64,000 nucleotides of DNA from NCBI GenBank assembly GCA_003010405.1, contig PJLO01000003.1:248001-312000 (forward strand), read 5' to 3'. The notes beneath the pieces were generated by a model that saw nothing but the letters and a program-made list of their open reading frames with translations, made no database searches and was not told where the DNA came from. The stretch comes from Acidobacteriota bacterium (lineage in GTDB: Bacteria; Acidobacteriota; Terriglobia; Terriglobales; Acidobacteriaceae). Both the position numbers and the translations under genes were made by a program. Numbering within the stretch: position 1 is the first letter of the stretch; each line of letters starts with the position of its first letter. Shown piece by piece: positions 53,292-61,947 of this stretch.

Positions 53292-54131
53292 CTAACCAGG
53301 AAGAGGCTCGACCGTAACATGGTCGCTCTGCGCTCGCTGAACAATCGCTTCAATTAGTCCGGCGATGGTATACGTGGTGGGCTGTACGTCCACCGACAGC
53401 TTGTATTGACGCAGCGTATCCGAAGTGATCGGCCCGATGGATGCGTTCAGCACGCCTTCCAGCAGCTTCGATTGCCCGGAACGAATCCCCAGTAGATCCA
53501 GATAATTCCTGACCGTCGACGCACTGGTGAAAGTTACCAGATGGGGACGAAGCAGTGAATCGCGCAGAATGCCGCGAAGTTTGACGCGCGAGGCCTGTGG
53601 GAGGACCGTTTCATAGGCTTCAACCACGTCCAGGAACGCTCCCGCTTTACGAAGTTCAGTTGGAATGACATCGCGCGCGATTTTGGCTCGCCAAAGCAGC
53701 ACGCGTTTGCCCCGAACCTTGTCGGAAAGAAAATCTATCAAAGACTCAGCTACATACTCTTTGGGAACGACGGCAACCCTCACCCCTTCGCGCTCAATGG
53801 CTCGACAGGTAGCCGAGCCGATGGCGGCGACATTGAGGCGGGCGAGCACACGCTTTTCAATGTTGAGTGTTGCCATGCGGTCAAACAAGGCACGCACGCC
53901 ATTAGTACTGGTCAGGATAAGCCAGTCATACTCTGTTAATAATTTGAGCGACTCATCGAGAGATTTGAAGGAGCGAGGCGGGCGAATTTCAATGAACGGA
54001 ATCTCATACACCTCTGCGCCCAGAGCCCGGAGGCCGTTCGAAAGCACGCCGGCCTGCTCGCGTGCACGTGACACGACTATGCGCCAACCCGCCAACGGCT
54101 TACTCGCTCCGCTGTTTCCGTTCTCGTCCAT
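53292..54131 (-). CDS. hemD: Uroporphyrinogen-III synthase
   Basis: HemD cyclises hydroxymethylbilane to uroporphyrinogen III, the branch point to haem, sirohaem and cobalamin. The 279-residue product has the two-domain layout with VVSRAREQAGVLSNGLRALGAEVYEIPFIEI, YDWLILTSTNGVRALF, and ending with a strand-helix domain (TFTSASTVRNYL). The family is weakly conserved, but the place after hemC with 15 bases between makes the assignment firm. No fused HemX or SAM-methyltransferase part is present. Confidence 0.92.
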   Translation of the reverse strand: MDENGNSGASKPLAGWRIVVSRAREQAGVLSNGLRALGAEVYEIPFIEIRPPRSFKSLDESLKLLTEYDWLILTSTNGVRALFDRMATLNIEKRVLARLNVAAIGSATCRAIEREGVRVAVVPKEYVAESLIDFLSDKVRGKRVLLWRAKIARDVIPTELRKAGAFLDVVEAYETVLPQASRVKLRGILRDSLLRPHLVTFTSASTVRNYLDLLGIRSGQSKLLEGVLNASIGPITSDTLRQYKLSVDVQPTTYTIAGLIEAIVQRAQSDHVTVEPLPG

Positions 54132-54146
54132 ATAAACTTGCCTAGC

Positions 54147-55082
54147 TTACCGCAGAGTACTCCTGGTCGCATTTGCGCCGTAAACATCCTGCAAAATCTT
54201 GTCTCCGCCACGCTTGAGAATTGTTGTACCCAGGCGCTGGCCAAGCTCAACTGGATCTGTGCCGGTTCCGACTTCACGCAACAGCTCGCTTCCATCCGGA
54301 CGTGCGCAGATTGCCGTCAGCCTGATCTCACTCCCGTTAACCACCGCATAGGCTCCAATGGGTACCTGGCATCCGCCGCCAAGCTGGTTGAGCAACGCGC
54401 GCTCACAAACAGTGGCAATCCGCGAAGGTTCGTCATTCAGGAACGCAAGGCACTCCCGCATTTTCTTGTCGCCGAGACGGATTTCGATGCCCAACGCGCC
54501 CTGTCCCGCAGCTGAGCACATGACCTCCGGCTCGAGGATTTCCTTGATGTACTTGGTCTGGCCGAGCCGCTTCAAGCCTGCAGCCGCCAGAATTAAGGCA
54601 TCGTATTCGCCCACTTCCAGCTTGCGCACCCTCGTATCCACGTTCCCTCGCAGTGGCCGAATGTCCAGATCGGGACGGAGTTGCATGAGCTGAGCCTGAC
54701 GGCGCAGACTGCTGGTGCCAACTCGTGCACCTTGGGGCAATTCCTTGAGGCTGTTGTAATGAACGGAAAGGAGAGCGTCACGTGCATCCAGGCGCTTTGT
54801 GATGGCCGCAATCTCAAACGGCCCTGTCAGCGTCGTGGGAAGGTCCTTAAGGCTGTGCACCGCCAGGTCAACACGTCCTTCTGCGAGCGCCTCTTCGATT
54901 TCCTTGGTGAACATCCCCTTGGTGCCCACCTTCGCAAGAGCCACGTCGGTGATCTTGTCGCCCGTCGTCTTGATAATCTCGATTTCGACCTCATGCCCTT
55001 GCTCACGAAGAAGCGCCGATATGTGATTGGCCTGCCAGAGGGCAAGCTGTGAACCACGGGATCCGATACGAAGGAGTGCCAT
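54147..55082 (-). CDS. hemC: Porphobilinogen deaminase (hydroxymethylbilane synthase)
   Basis: HemC joins four porphobilinogens to hydroxymethylbilane using a covalently bound dipyrromethane. The 311-residue product has [17 protein letters not shown], the catalytic Asp segment [19 protein letters not shown], and the cofactor Cys238 in [13 protein letters not shown]. The gene is followed after 15 bases by hemD and preceded, 59 bases upstream, by hemA on the same strand. Confidence 0.97.
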   Translation of the reverse strand: MALLRIGSRGSQLALWQANHISALLREQGHEVEIEIIKTTGDKITDVALAKVGTKGMFTKEIEEALAEGRVDLAVHSLKDLPTTLTGPFEIAAITKRLDARDALLSVHYNSLKELPQGARVGTSSLRRQAQLMQLRPDLDIRPLRGNVDTRVRKLEVGEYDALILAAAGLKRLGQTKYIKEILEPEVMCSAAGQGALGIEIRLGDKKMRECLAFLNDEPSRIATVCERALLNQLGGGCQVPIGAYAVVNGSEIRLTAICARPDGSELLREVGTGTDPVELGQRLGTTILKRGGDKILQDVYGANATRSTLR

Positions 55083-55141
55083 TCCAGCTTCCTTTATTTT
55101 GCTCCTGCTCCGCGGCAGAGTTATTCGAAGCGGCTACAGGT

Positions 55142-56407
55142 TCAGCACACTTTTCGACACAGGTTGAAGAGCTTGCGCACGACATCAATGACGACGTTTG
55201 ATTCGGGATCGTGAGCAACTGATTTCAACGTGGTGATCGGTGTGTGCATGATCTTGTTGATGATGCCACGAGTAAGCGCCTCGACTGCCATCTCCTGCTC
55301 CGGAGTCAGATCGCCCAGGCGGCTGCGCATGCGCTCCAGCTCGGATTGGCGCAATGTTTCCAAATGCTGTTGCAGCGAGACAATGGTAGGAACAACTTCA
55401 GCGTTCTGCGCACGCTGTTCGAATTTACGTACTTCCTCTTTCACCAGCAACTCGGCTCGAGCGGCTTCCTTACGGCGCTCTCCCAAATGCGACTGTGCTA
55501 CCTGTTGGAGATCGTCGATGTTGTACACAAAGACTCCGTCAAGATCGTTGAGGCCGGGATCGATGTCGCGCGGCACCGCAAGGTCAATAAAAAACATGGG
55601 GCGGTTCTTGCGCAGGTGAAGAAATTTCTCGCCATGTTCCTTGCGAAAAATGGTATGCGGAGCGCCGGTCGAGCTTATGACGATGTCAGCCCGCGGAACT
55701 GTGTCATAAAGCCGCTCAAACGAGATGGCTTCGCCCTCAAATTTGTTCGCCAGGGCAACGGCACGCTCAGGAGTGCGATTGCAGACGAAGATCTTCTTGG
55801 CGCCATGCGCGATGAGGTGTCGAGCGGCTAGTTCGCATGTGTTTCCGGCTCCGACGAGGTAAACCGATTTTCCTGCCAGGCTGCCAAAGATTTTTTCCGC
55901 CAGTTCGGCGGCTACAGATGCTATCGAAACCGGAGAGACGGCAATTGTAGTTTCGTTGCGAACCTTTTTGGCCACAGCAAAAGCGCGGGTAAGGAGCTGA
56001 TCGAGCTGCGAAGTTACAGCGCCCACCGCGCGCGCAGTCGCGTATGCATCCTTCACCTGCCCTAGAATCTGCGATTCGCCAACCACCATCGAATCCAGGC
56101 TGGAAGCAACGCGAAAGATGTGCGCCACCGCCTCAAGTTGCTCATGCTCAAAGATGTAAGGTTCGTACTCGCCAGCCCTGAAACCGAAGTATTCACGAAC
56201 AAACTTCCGCAAATCGCAATCACCGTTCTGCGAATGCGCGAATATCTCAACCCGATTGCACGTGGAAACAATCATCCCCTCTTCAATGCCGTCCATTGAG
56301 GTGAGCTTGCCGAGAGCCTCGGGCAAACGGACCTCGGGAATGGCAAAGCGTTCCCGAACTTCCACCGGAGCCGTCTTGTGGTTCACTCCTAATACAAAGA
56401 AGTTCAT
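55142..56407 (-). CDS. hemA: Glutamyl-tRNA reductase
   Basis: HemA reduces glutamyl-tRNA(Glu) to glutamate-1-semialdehyde, the first committed step of C5 haem synthesis. The 421-residue product has nucleophile Cys50 in VSTCNRVEIF, the NADPH-binding VGAGNTCELAARHL, and the dimerisation helix near EAARAELLVKEEVRKFEQRAQ. Its start overlaps the stop of the upstream HemX-like gene by four bases. This C5 route is typical of non-alphaproteobacterial bacteria. Confidence 0.97.
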   Translation of the reverse strand: MNFFVLGVNHKTAPVEVRERFAIPEVRLPEALGKLTSMDGIEEGMIVSTCNRVEIFAHSQNGDCDLRKFVREYFGFRAGEYEPYIFEHEQLEAVAHIFRVASSLDSMVVGESQILGQVKDAYATARAVGAVTSQLDQLLTRAFAVAKKVRNETTIAVSPVSIASVAAELAEKIFGSLAGKSVYLVGAGNTCELAARHLIAHGAKKIFVCNRTPERAVALANKFEGEAISFERLYDTVPRADIVISSTGAPHTIFRKEHGEKFLHLRKNRPMFFIDLAVPRDIDPGLNDLDGVFVYNIDDLQQVAQSHLGERRKEAARAELLVKEEVRKFEQRAQNAEVVPTIVSLQQHLETLRQSELERMRSRLGDLTPEQEMAVEALTRGIINKIMHTPITTLKSVAHDPESNVVIDVVRKLFNLCRKVC

Positions 56408-57219
56408 GGTCCCACAAACCTATGCAGCCTGCTCAGGTAATTCGCACCCCATGCGCAAACTGCAACAAAGAATCCGAAGCTGGCCAGACAAGCGGCTTTT
56501 CGACCACGCCAGCCAGCGCTCCATCGCGTATAAAGAAGCACGAGATAGATTCCCCACATCAGCAGGGAGAGTAACACTTTCGGGTCTGCGAAGTAAGTTG
56601 ATCCATAGTGCTCCTGCGCAACCAGGACGCCAGCCATCAGCCCAGCTGTCATGAATGGAAGGCCCAGAAGCAGCGACTTGTAACCAAGTTCATCGATCTC
56701 CTGCAACGCTGGGAGGCGCGCTGCCCAGCTCACCGTCTGCTTGTGCTTCAGCTGACGCGAGAGGATGAGGTAAAGCACACTTGAAACAAAAGTCAGGAAG
56801 AGCATCGCGTAGCCGGCCAGCAAACTGCACACATGGAAGACAATCCATCCGCTTCGAATACGGGGCGATGTAAACGCCATCGCATGCTGATCCATCGCAG
56901 ACGCAAACGTGAGGATAAATATCAGCGGAAAAATGAACGCCGCTGGCGAAGGCGTCTTGTACCGCAGATACACTCCCATGAAGATGAGCGCAACCAAGAG
57001 AGCCAGAGCGGATTCAGCATGGCGGATCGTCAACAGCTCCAGATATCCGGACAGCAGAGCCGTCTCAACCAGCGAGACAAAATGGAAGACCATTCCCAGG
57101 CCGACAGCAGGGGCCGCGACCCGTCCAGCACGCTCTCCTTTTCGCCGAAGCATAAGAAAGGCATGGAGCAGTCCCAATCCATACAGTACGGTCGCAACTC
57201 GGAGCCAAAGTAGTGGCAT
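56404..57219 (-). CDS. HemX/CcsA-family membrane protein
   Basis: From the ATG at 57219 the product has 271 residues and eight hydrophobic helices. The family is shared by HemX, which regulates glutamyl-tRNA reductase levels, and CcsA/ResC, which handles haem for cytochrome c assembly. The WGxxWxWDPKE haem-handling motif of CcsA is not present: the same place reads STYFADPKVLLSLLMWGIYLVL. That, and its overlap with hemA, favours a HemX-like role. Another in-frame start lies further upstream. Confidence 0.8.
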   Translation of the reverse strand: MPLLWLRVATVLYGLGLLHAFLMLRRKGERAGRVAAPAVGLGMVFHFVSLVETALLSGYLELLTIRHAESALALLVALIFMGVYLRYKTPSPAAFIFPLIFILTFASAMDQHAMAFTSPRIRSGWIVFHVCSLLAGYAMLFLTFVSSVLYLILSRQLKHKQTVSWAARLPALQEIDELGYKSLLLGLPFMTAGLMAGVLVAQEHYGSTYFADPKVLLSLLMWGIYLVLLYTRWSAGWRGRKAACLASFGFFVAVCAWGANYLSRLHRFVGP

Positions 57220-57505
57220 AAATAGAAACCCGATACCAATTAGCAAACAAACAGGGCAAGCACAATTATACAAATGAGACACTCGTCTCTAGGTTTTCTT
57301 GTCAACAAACGCCACAAGCACAGACGGTACAGCATCGTTTAAAAGCATCTGCGGTCCGTCTCCGGGCAACCGGCAGATTTTTCGAGCGCATCACATCGCC
57401 GAATTAGATCCGGGATGGAAATTTGCAATCGAGCTCAAACCCGTTTGTAGCTCGATGATCCTGATGCTAATATCTCACTCTTAAGGTGTTTCTAGGAGGT
57501 AATTC

Positions 57506-57829
57506 ATGGCTGACGAAGGCTGTGGTAGCAGCGGCATTCTTTGGTTTCTGGCAGGACTGGGAATAGGAGCGGCTGTAGGTGTCCTATACGCACCAAAGGC
57601 CGGCAGCGAGACCCGCGAGTCGCTTTTGAATGCGGCTGGAGATGGACGCGATCTGGTTCAGGAGCGCGCCCGCAAATACAAGCAACAGGCCCAGGAATGG
57701 GCTGACCGCGGCAAGGACGTGATCTCCCAGCAAAAGGAGAACATTCGCTCCGCGTTTGAAGCAGGCCGCAAAGCATACCGGGATGCAAATGACGAGCCGA
57801 CTCCCGAACCGGGCACTCCCAATTTGTAA
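57506..57829 (+). CDS. YtxH-domain protein
   Basis: The 107-residue product has one N-terminal glycine-rich helix (GILWFLAGLGIGAAVGVLYAPKAG) typical of YtxH proteins, then a helical tail with charged heptads (LVQERARKYKQQAQEWADRG) and a proline-rich end. YtxH proteins are found near cell-envelope or stress genes; their function is not established. The ribosome-binding site GGAGGT is clear. It is followed by a DUF948-like gene on the same strand. Confidence 0.88.
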   Translation: MADEGCGSSGILWFLAGLGIGAAVGVLYAPKAGSETRESLLNAAGDGRDLVQERARKYKQQAQEWADRGKDVISQQKENIRSAFEAGRKAYRDANDEPTPEPGTPNL

Positions 57830-57892
57830 GTTTTTGATCGCTAAACACAGGGCCATCGAGAGATGGTCCTCAGCGCCAATGGACGGACAATC

Positions 57893-58402
57893 ATGAATCA
57901 AACGACCCTGCTCATCATTTTCGTAGCGATAACCGCTGTCGCAGTCGTACTGCAAATGCTTATTCTGGCAGGAATGTATTTCATCGCGAGCAAGTTGAGT
58001 AAGCGGATGGAAGAGCTTTCGACGCGTGTGGAGGAGCAGGCGTTGCCGCTGGTTAGAAAAGTACGTGGCATCGTGGACGAGAGCACGCCCTTGATTCAAA
58101 AGGTTGTTATGAACGTAACCGAGACCTCCAGTATTGTACGCACGCAGGCTGAGAACATCAGCGAGGTCGTGTCGGAGATCGCCGACAGAACCCGTTCTCA
58201 GGCTGAGCGTGCGGATAAGCTTGTGACTCGCACTATGCAACGCGTGGACATAGCAGCAGAAGCGGTACAGCATTCTGTAACATCGCCACTGCGGCGTGTT
58301 TCCGCAGTCATGGAAGGCATCAGGACAGGTGTTGGTGAGTATATGGCCGGGCGCGGCTCGCGGGGAACCAAAAACGCACCAAATGAACAAATGTTCATTT
58401 AA
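57893..58402 (+). CDS. DUF948-like membrane-anchored coiled-coil protein
   Basis: The 169-residue product has one N-terminal membrane helix (LLIIFVAITAVAVVLQMLILAGMYF) followed by a long helical region with a heptad pattern of small hydrophobic and polar residues (VVSEIADRTRSQAERADKLV, VTSPLRRVSAVMEGIRTG). The layout resembles DUF948/YtxG proteins, which often sit beside YtxH genes as here. The start is placed at the ATG at 57893; an in-frame ATG ten codons upstream is possible. The two likely form one small membrane-associated operon. Function unknown. Confidence 0.8.
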   Translation: MNQTTLLIIFVAITAVAVVLQMLILAGMYFIASKLSKRMEELSTRVEEQALPLVRKVRGIVDESTPLIQKVVMNVTETSSIVRTQAENISEVVSEIADRTRSQAERADKLVTRTMQRVDIAAEAVQHSVTSPLRRVSAVMEGIRTGVGEYMAGRGSRGTKNAPNEQMFI

Positions 58403-58492
58403 CGCGCGGGAACCTGCGTCTCCGCGTGACCACGTAGAGGCGTGAAATTGCAGTTCCACAAGTGCGTTGTTTTAAGGAAATTCAAGTCTTCG

Positions 58493-58999
58493 CTATGAAG
58501 CAGCCGGACGAACCCGTCGGATGCGGGGCCTGCGAGCGCGGCTAAGTCCGACAGCACGCACGCGCTCATATGCGCCATGGAGATCGTTGCTCAAGCGACG
58601 TACAACTTCCATGCAGATCGTCGGGTTCTCGCGCAAGAACGTGAGAAGGTCGTCGCGATTAACGAAAGCCACTTGCGCTTTATCCAGCAATTCGACAGTG
58701 ACCTCATACGCATCGCCACTCAGTGTGGCCCCCAGTCCAAGAACTTCGCCCGGTCCGGCAACGCGCAGCATCAGCGGCTTACCGCCTTCCGAGCAAATGG
58801 AGAGTTTGGCGCGGCCTTCGCAGAGCACATACGCCCCACGCGGTGTCGCTCCTTCGGCGAAAAGAAGCGCGCCTTTACCTAGCACGGACAATTCCTTAAT
58901 CTCGTCGAACCCACGAATGGCGTCCGGCGACATATCGCAGAACGGACGTTCCGCGCGGAATGCGCAGTGAACACAACTGGGCTGCGTATCTCTGTCCAT
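58493..58999 (-). CDS. Crp/Fnr-family protein lacking the DNA-binding domain
   Basis: From the ATG at 58999 the 168-residue product has an N-terminal cysteine group (Cys9/Cys12/Cys21 in SCVHCAFRAERPFCDM), a cyclic-nucleotide-binding-like beta barrel (LLFAEGATPRGAYVLCEGRAKLSI) and the dimerisation helix (PTICMEVVRRLSNDLHGAYERVRAVGLS). It then ends in an Arg-rich tail (RARRPRIRRVRPAAS) where the helix-turn-helix domain should follow. The next gene upstream is a full-length paralogue with the same cysteine spacing. It could be a regulator that acts by binding its relative, or a decayed gene. A one-base shift would give a partial match to the sequence after the helix, but not to the HTH. Confidence 0.78.
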   Translation of the reverse strand: MDRDTQPSCVHCAFRAERPFCDMSPDAIRGFDEIKELSVLGKGALLFAEGATPRGAYVLCEGRAKLSICSEGGKPLMLRVAGPGEVLGLGATLSGDAYEVTVELLDKAQVAFVNRDDLLTFLRENPTICMEVVRRLSNDLHGAYERVRAVGLSRARRPRIRRVRPAAS

Positions 59000-59177
59000 C
59001 AGAGGGTTATATATTTTGAGCCGCGCTGAAACAGTGATTCGAGTCACCCGGCAACGTGAGTCCCGCCACAGAGCCCCAAAACAGAACCAGAATTTCTGGC
59101 AATTACGCGCCCAAGCGCAAACAACAAAGTCCGGCGTGGGGTGCCGGACCATTCAAACCATCTTAGATTGAGACCGA

Positions 59178-59897
59178 TTACGCAGTAGCCAACGCTTTAA
59201 GAGCAGACTTGTTCCGGATAACCAAAGTGGACCCCTTGGCTTGAATGATCTGTCGTTTCTTCAATTCTGCAAACAAACGCGTGACGGTTTCACGCGAGGT
59301 TCCGATCATCTGAGCGATTTCTTCATGCGTGAGAGCCAGCTTGATGCGAGGCTCTTGCTTGGCGCCCTCGCCGTTCTTGACCGTCCACTCCAACAGCAGT
59401 TTGGCGAGTTTTTCCGCAGCCGAATGAGACAGGCCAAGCGAACGAATTTCACGACACGCCGCGTTATATTTCTCGCTGAGTTGCTCGGCAACGCGCAGAC
59501 AGGCGTCTGCGTGCTCTTTAAGGAAGCGCAGAAAATCATCGCGCTTTACGAAGTTGATCTGGCAGGGATCGATGGTTTCGGCTGTGAGTTCGTAGGGCTT
59601 GCCACTGACCGACGCGCTGAGTCCCAAAACCTCGCCAGCTTCCGCAATTTTAAGAATCAGAGTCTTACCATCAGTGGAGCAAATGGACAGTTTCACCCGT
59701 CCCTTGCACAGCACGAAAATACCCCGAGGTGCCTGACCTTCCACGAAGAGAATCGCGCCTTTGGGATAAGCCGTCGCGTACTTTATCTGTTCAAAGGACT
59801 GGAGGGCAGCTTCCGGCAAGTCGCAGAATATTTGCTCGGACCTCAGCTTGCAAGTGAGACAGCTCTCGACGATGTCTAGGCCGTACGGTGAAAGCAA
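59178..59897 (-). CDS. Crp/Fnr-family transcriptional regulator
   Basis: The 239-residue product is a full Crp/Fnr regulator: N-terminal Cys13/Cys16/Cys25 (ESCLTCKLRSEQIFCDL), an effector barrel (LFVEGQAPRGIFVLCKGRVKLSI), a dimerisation helix (LGLSHSAAEKLAKLLLEW) and a C-terminal winged HTH (LALTHEEIAQMIGTSRETVTRLFAELKKR). The cysteine group might hold an Fe-S cluster as in FNR, but the spacing differs from Escherichia coli FNR and this is untested. The start is a TTG with a GGGGGTCC upstream. It lies 178 bases before the HTH-less paralogue on the same strand. Confidence 0.92.
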   Translation of the reverse strand: MLSPYGLDIVESCLTCKLRSEQIFCDLPEAALQSFEQIKYATAYPKGAILFVEGQAPRGIFVLCKGRVKLSICSTDGKTLILKIAEAGEVLGLSASVSGKPYELTAETIDPCQINFVKRDDFLRFLKEHADACLRVAEQLSEKYNAACREIRSLGLSHSAAEKLAKLLLEWTVKNGEGAKQEPRIKLALTHEEIAQMIGTSRETVTRLFAELKKRQIIQAKGSTLVIRNKSALKALATA

Positions 59898-60495
59898 TAT
59901 GGACCCCCTGTCTTGCTCGCCCTAAACTCCTCAGTGGCGAACCCTACTTGCTATGCGACTTCTGGGAATTAGCACCCGCTGGCTGCGTAATCACCCATAC
60001 GAAAAGCCTTGCGAGAACAATACGGACACAGAGGCACGCCTTAGCTTCTAAGGTTTAGACGCACCGGAGAAAAGTACGTACGTCACACTCCAATGTGATT
60101 GTAACACAAGGTTGTGACCCGCCGCACAGGTCGCGGTTCACCCCAAAAGATCTAACAAAAAATGTATCGCTCCACGCAGCAAACCAGCGCAAACGTAGCA
60201 CTCGTACGAGAGCGATTTATTCCGGAACCTTGAGCCCAATGCGTCATGAACGGCGCGGATTTCAACACACTTTGCTTGACACTCTCGTCGTGCTTTCGAT
60301 ATCGTGGTTCTAACTTGCATGCGAATTTACAACACATCCCGAACAACAATTACAGGCACACTTATAGGCGTGTCCTCGGGCGCATGTGAGTTCCGCGAAG
60401 AGATCAGCTAAAACAAACTGATTCGCACCCTTCAAGAACCCATCGCCCCGGAGGCGATGGGTTCTCTGCTTGTGCAGAAAATTAAGGAGCCGGAA
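59898..60495. promoter_or_regulatory. Intergenic region between crp-like gene and lysC with dyad elements
   Basis: These 598 bases have no supported CDS and separate divergent genes. Inverted TCACA-N6-TGTGA at 60083-60098 overlaps TGTGATTGTAACACA at 60094-60108; the latter resembles a Crp/Fnr half-site palindrome with a different spacer. These lie about 190-210 bases upstream of the Crp-like start codon. A 13-bp hairpin precedes lysC (listed separately). No lysine or SAM riboswitch pattern was recognised. Confidence 0.4.
60435..60465 (+). promoter_or_regulatory. Perfect 13-bp hairpin in the lysC leader
   Basis: AGAACCCATCGCC (60435-60447) and GGCGATGGGTTCT (60453-60465) form a perfect stem with a five-base loop. 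The hairpin ends 18 bases before the AAGGAG ribosome-binding site of lysC and has no T-run after it. Structure of this strength in a leader suggests translational or transcriptional control of the aspartate-family operon. Confidence 0.5.
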
Positions 60496-61911
60496 ATGAT
60501 TGTCATGAAATTTGGCGGCAGTTCAGTCCAGGATGCCACCGCAATTCGGAGGGTCGCATCAATCGTGCTCCCGCGATTGGCGGAACAACCGCTTGTAGTG
60601 GTGAGCGCCATGGGCGGTGTAACCGATAAGCTGGTACAAGTCGCCGAGGCTGCCGCACGCAAGGATCTGAGCACCGCGCTGGCGTTGCTGGAAGCTATTC
60701 GCGACCGGCACGTGGCCGCCGCCATCGAGATGCTGAACGACGCAGACGTCGCACGGTTTGAGAACCAGATGGAAACGCATCTGACCGAAGCCCGGGCGCT
60801 CGCATCGGAGATCGCCAAGCTGGGTGAAATTTCTCCCGCGCAGCATTCGCAGCTGCTCTCCTATGGGGAGGTCCTTTCTAGCTTATTTGTTGCCGCTGCT
60901 TTCGCTCCCCTCGGAATTCCCTCAGTCCATGCCGACTCCCGCAAGCTGATTGTCACTGACGCGCGGCACCCCGCCGCGTCTCTCCTCCCTTCCCAGACCC
61001 GTACCCGGATTCAAGCAGCCATCCCTGAACTTCTGAACCAGAGACTTGTCCCTGTTATGGGTGGGTTCATCGCGTCGAGCGAGTCAGGCGAGACCACTAC
61101 TCTGGGCCGCGGCGGGTCCGATTATTCCGCGGCCATCGTTGGAGCAGCGCTTTCAGCCGATCGCATTGAGATCTGGACTGACGTCAGCGGCATTTTGACT
61201 ACTGACCCGCGCATTTGTCCCAATGCGCGACGTATTGCGGAGATCAGCTTCCATGAGGCAACTGAACTGGCCTGCTTCGGAGCGAAAGTATTGCACCCCG
61301 CCACGCTGTTGCCTGCCGTCGAGCACGACATTCCCGTGGCCGTGTTGAACTCTCACAAACCTCATGAAGAAGGCACCATCGTTCGCGCCGTTGCCTCCCA
61401 CGGGCCTTCGGCTTTTCGGGCTATAGCTTTAAAGCGGAAAATAGCTGTATTTAATGTGAGTGCTCCTCGGCATGTCGGCTCCCTGCGCTTTCTGGATGAT
61501 CTGTTCAGCCTCCTGCGCTGGCATCACTTACAGAGCGAGATTGTTGCGATCTCCGGAGCCACCGCCTCCGTGGCCGTGGAAGGGGGCAAGGAGTTGGCAA
61601 AATTGACCTCTGAACTGGAGGCCCTGGGCGAAGTAGAGTTCCAGCCCGATTTGGCGATTATCTGCCTTGTAGGCGAGAACATTCGCGGGAGGGTCGGAAT
61701 CGCCTCTGAAATTTTCGGAGTGCTCGCTGCCGCTGGAATCAATATTCACATGATCTCCCAAGGTTCCTCTGAAATCAGCATAAGCTTTGTAGTAGAAGAG
61801 AAAGATGCGGTAAAGTCAGTTCAGGAGTTACATCGCCACCTTTTTGAGCAGCCTGCGACGGCGTCCTCAGACGCCGCGTGCGCCGTGCGGCTCGGAACGG
61901 CGCACGCGTGA
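60496..61911 (+). CDS. lysC: Aspartate kinase
   Basis: Aspartate kinase phosphorylates aspartate, the entry step to threonine, methionine and lysine. The 471-residue product has KFGGSSVQDATAIRR at the N-terminus, the kinase domain with LGRGGSDYSAAIVGAAL, EIWTDVSGILTTDPR and CFGAKVLHPATLLP, and two C-terminal ACT regulatory repeats (SLRFLDDLFSLLRWHHLQSEIVAIS; SEIFGVLAAAGINIHMISQG). The start is the ATG at 60496 with AAGGAG six bases upstream; the frame runs 13 codons farther without family similarity. It opens the lysC-hom-thrC set. Its LysC-like architecture argues against a fused homoserine dehydrogenase. Confidence 0.95.
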   Translation: MIVMKFGGSSVQDATAIRRVASIVLPRLAEQPLVVVSAMGGVTDKLVQVAEAAARKDLSTALALLEAIRDRHVAAAIEMLNDADVARFENQMETHLTEARALASEIAKLGEISPAQHSQLLSYGEVLSSLFVAAAFAPLGIPSVHADSRKLIVTDARHPAASLLPSQTRTRIQAAIPELLNQRLVPVMGGFIASSESGETTTLGRGGSDYSAAIVGAALSADRIEIWTDVSGILTTDPRICPNARRIAEISFHEATELACFGAKVLHPATLLPAVEHDIPVAVLNSHKPHEEGTIVRAVASHGPSAFRAIALKRKIAVFNVSAPRHVGSLRFLDDLFSLLRWHHLQSEIVAISGATASVAVEGGKELAKLTSELEALGEVEFQPDLAIICLVGENIRGRVGIASEIFGVLAAAGINIHMISQGSSEISISFVVEEKDAVKSVQELHRHLFEQPATASSDAACAVRLGTAHA

Positions 61912-61947
61912 TTTTCTTTTCTGCCGTATAGGAATTGGAGAAACAGA

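Noticed and set aside
57584..58459. 291-codon minus-strand frame covering the YtxH and DUF948-like genes
   Set aside because: Both plus-strand genes have ribosome-binding sites, membrane helices and family patterns; the opposite frame has none.
60000..60440. Possible lysine or SAM riboswitch upstream of lysC
   Set aside because: Fragments such as GAGGCACG and AGCTAAAAC recall riboswitch pieces, but no full core in the right order was found.
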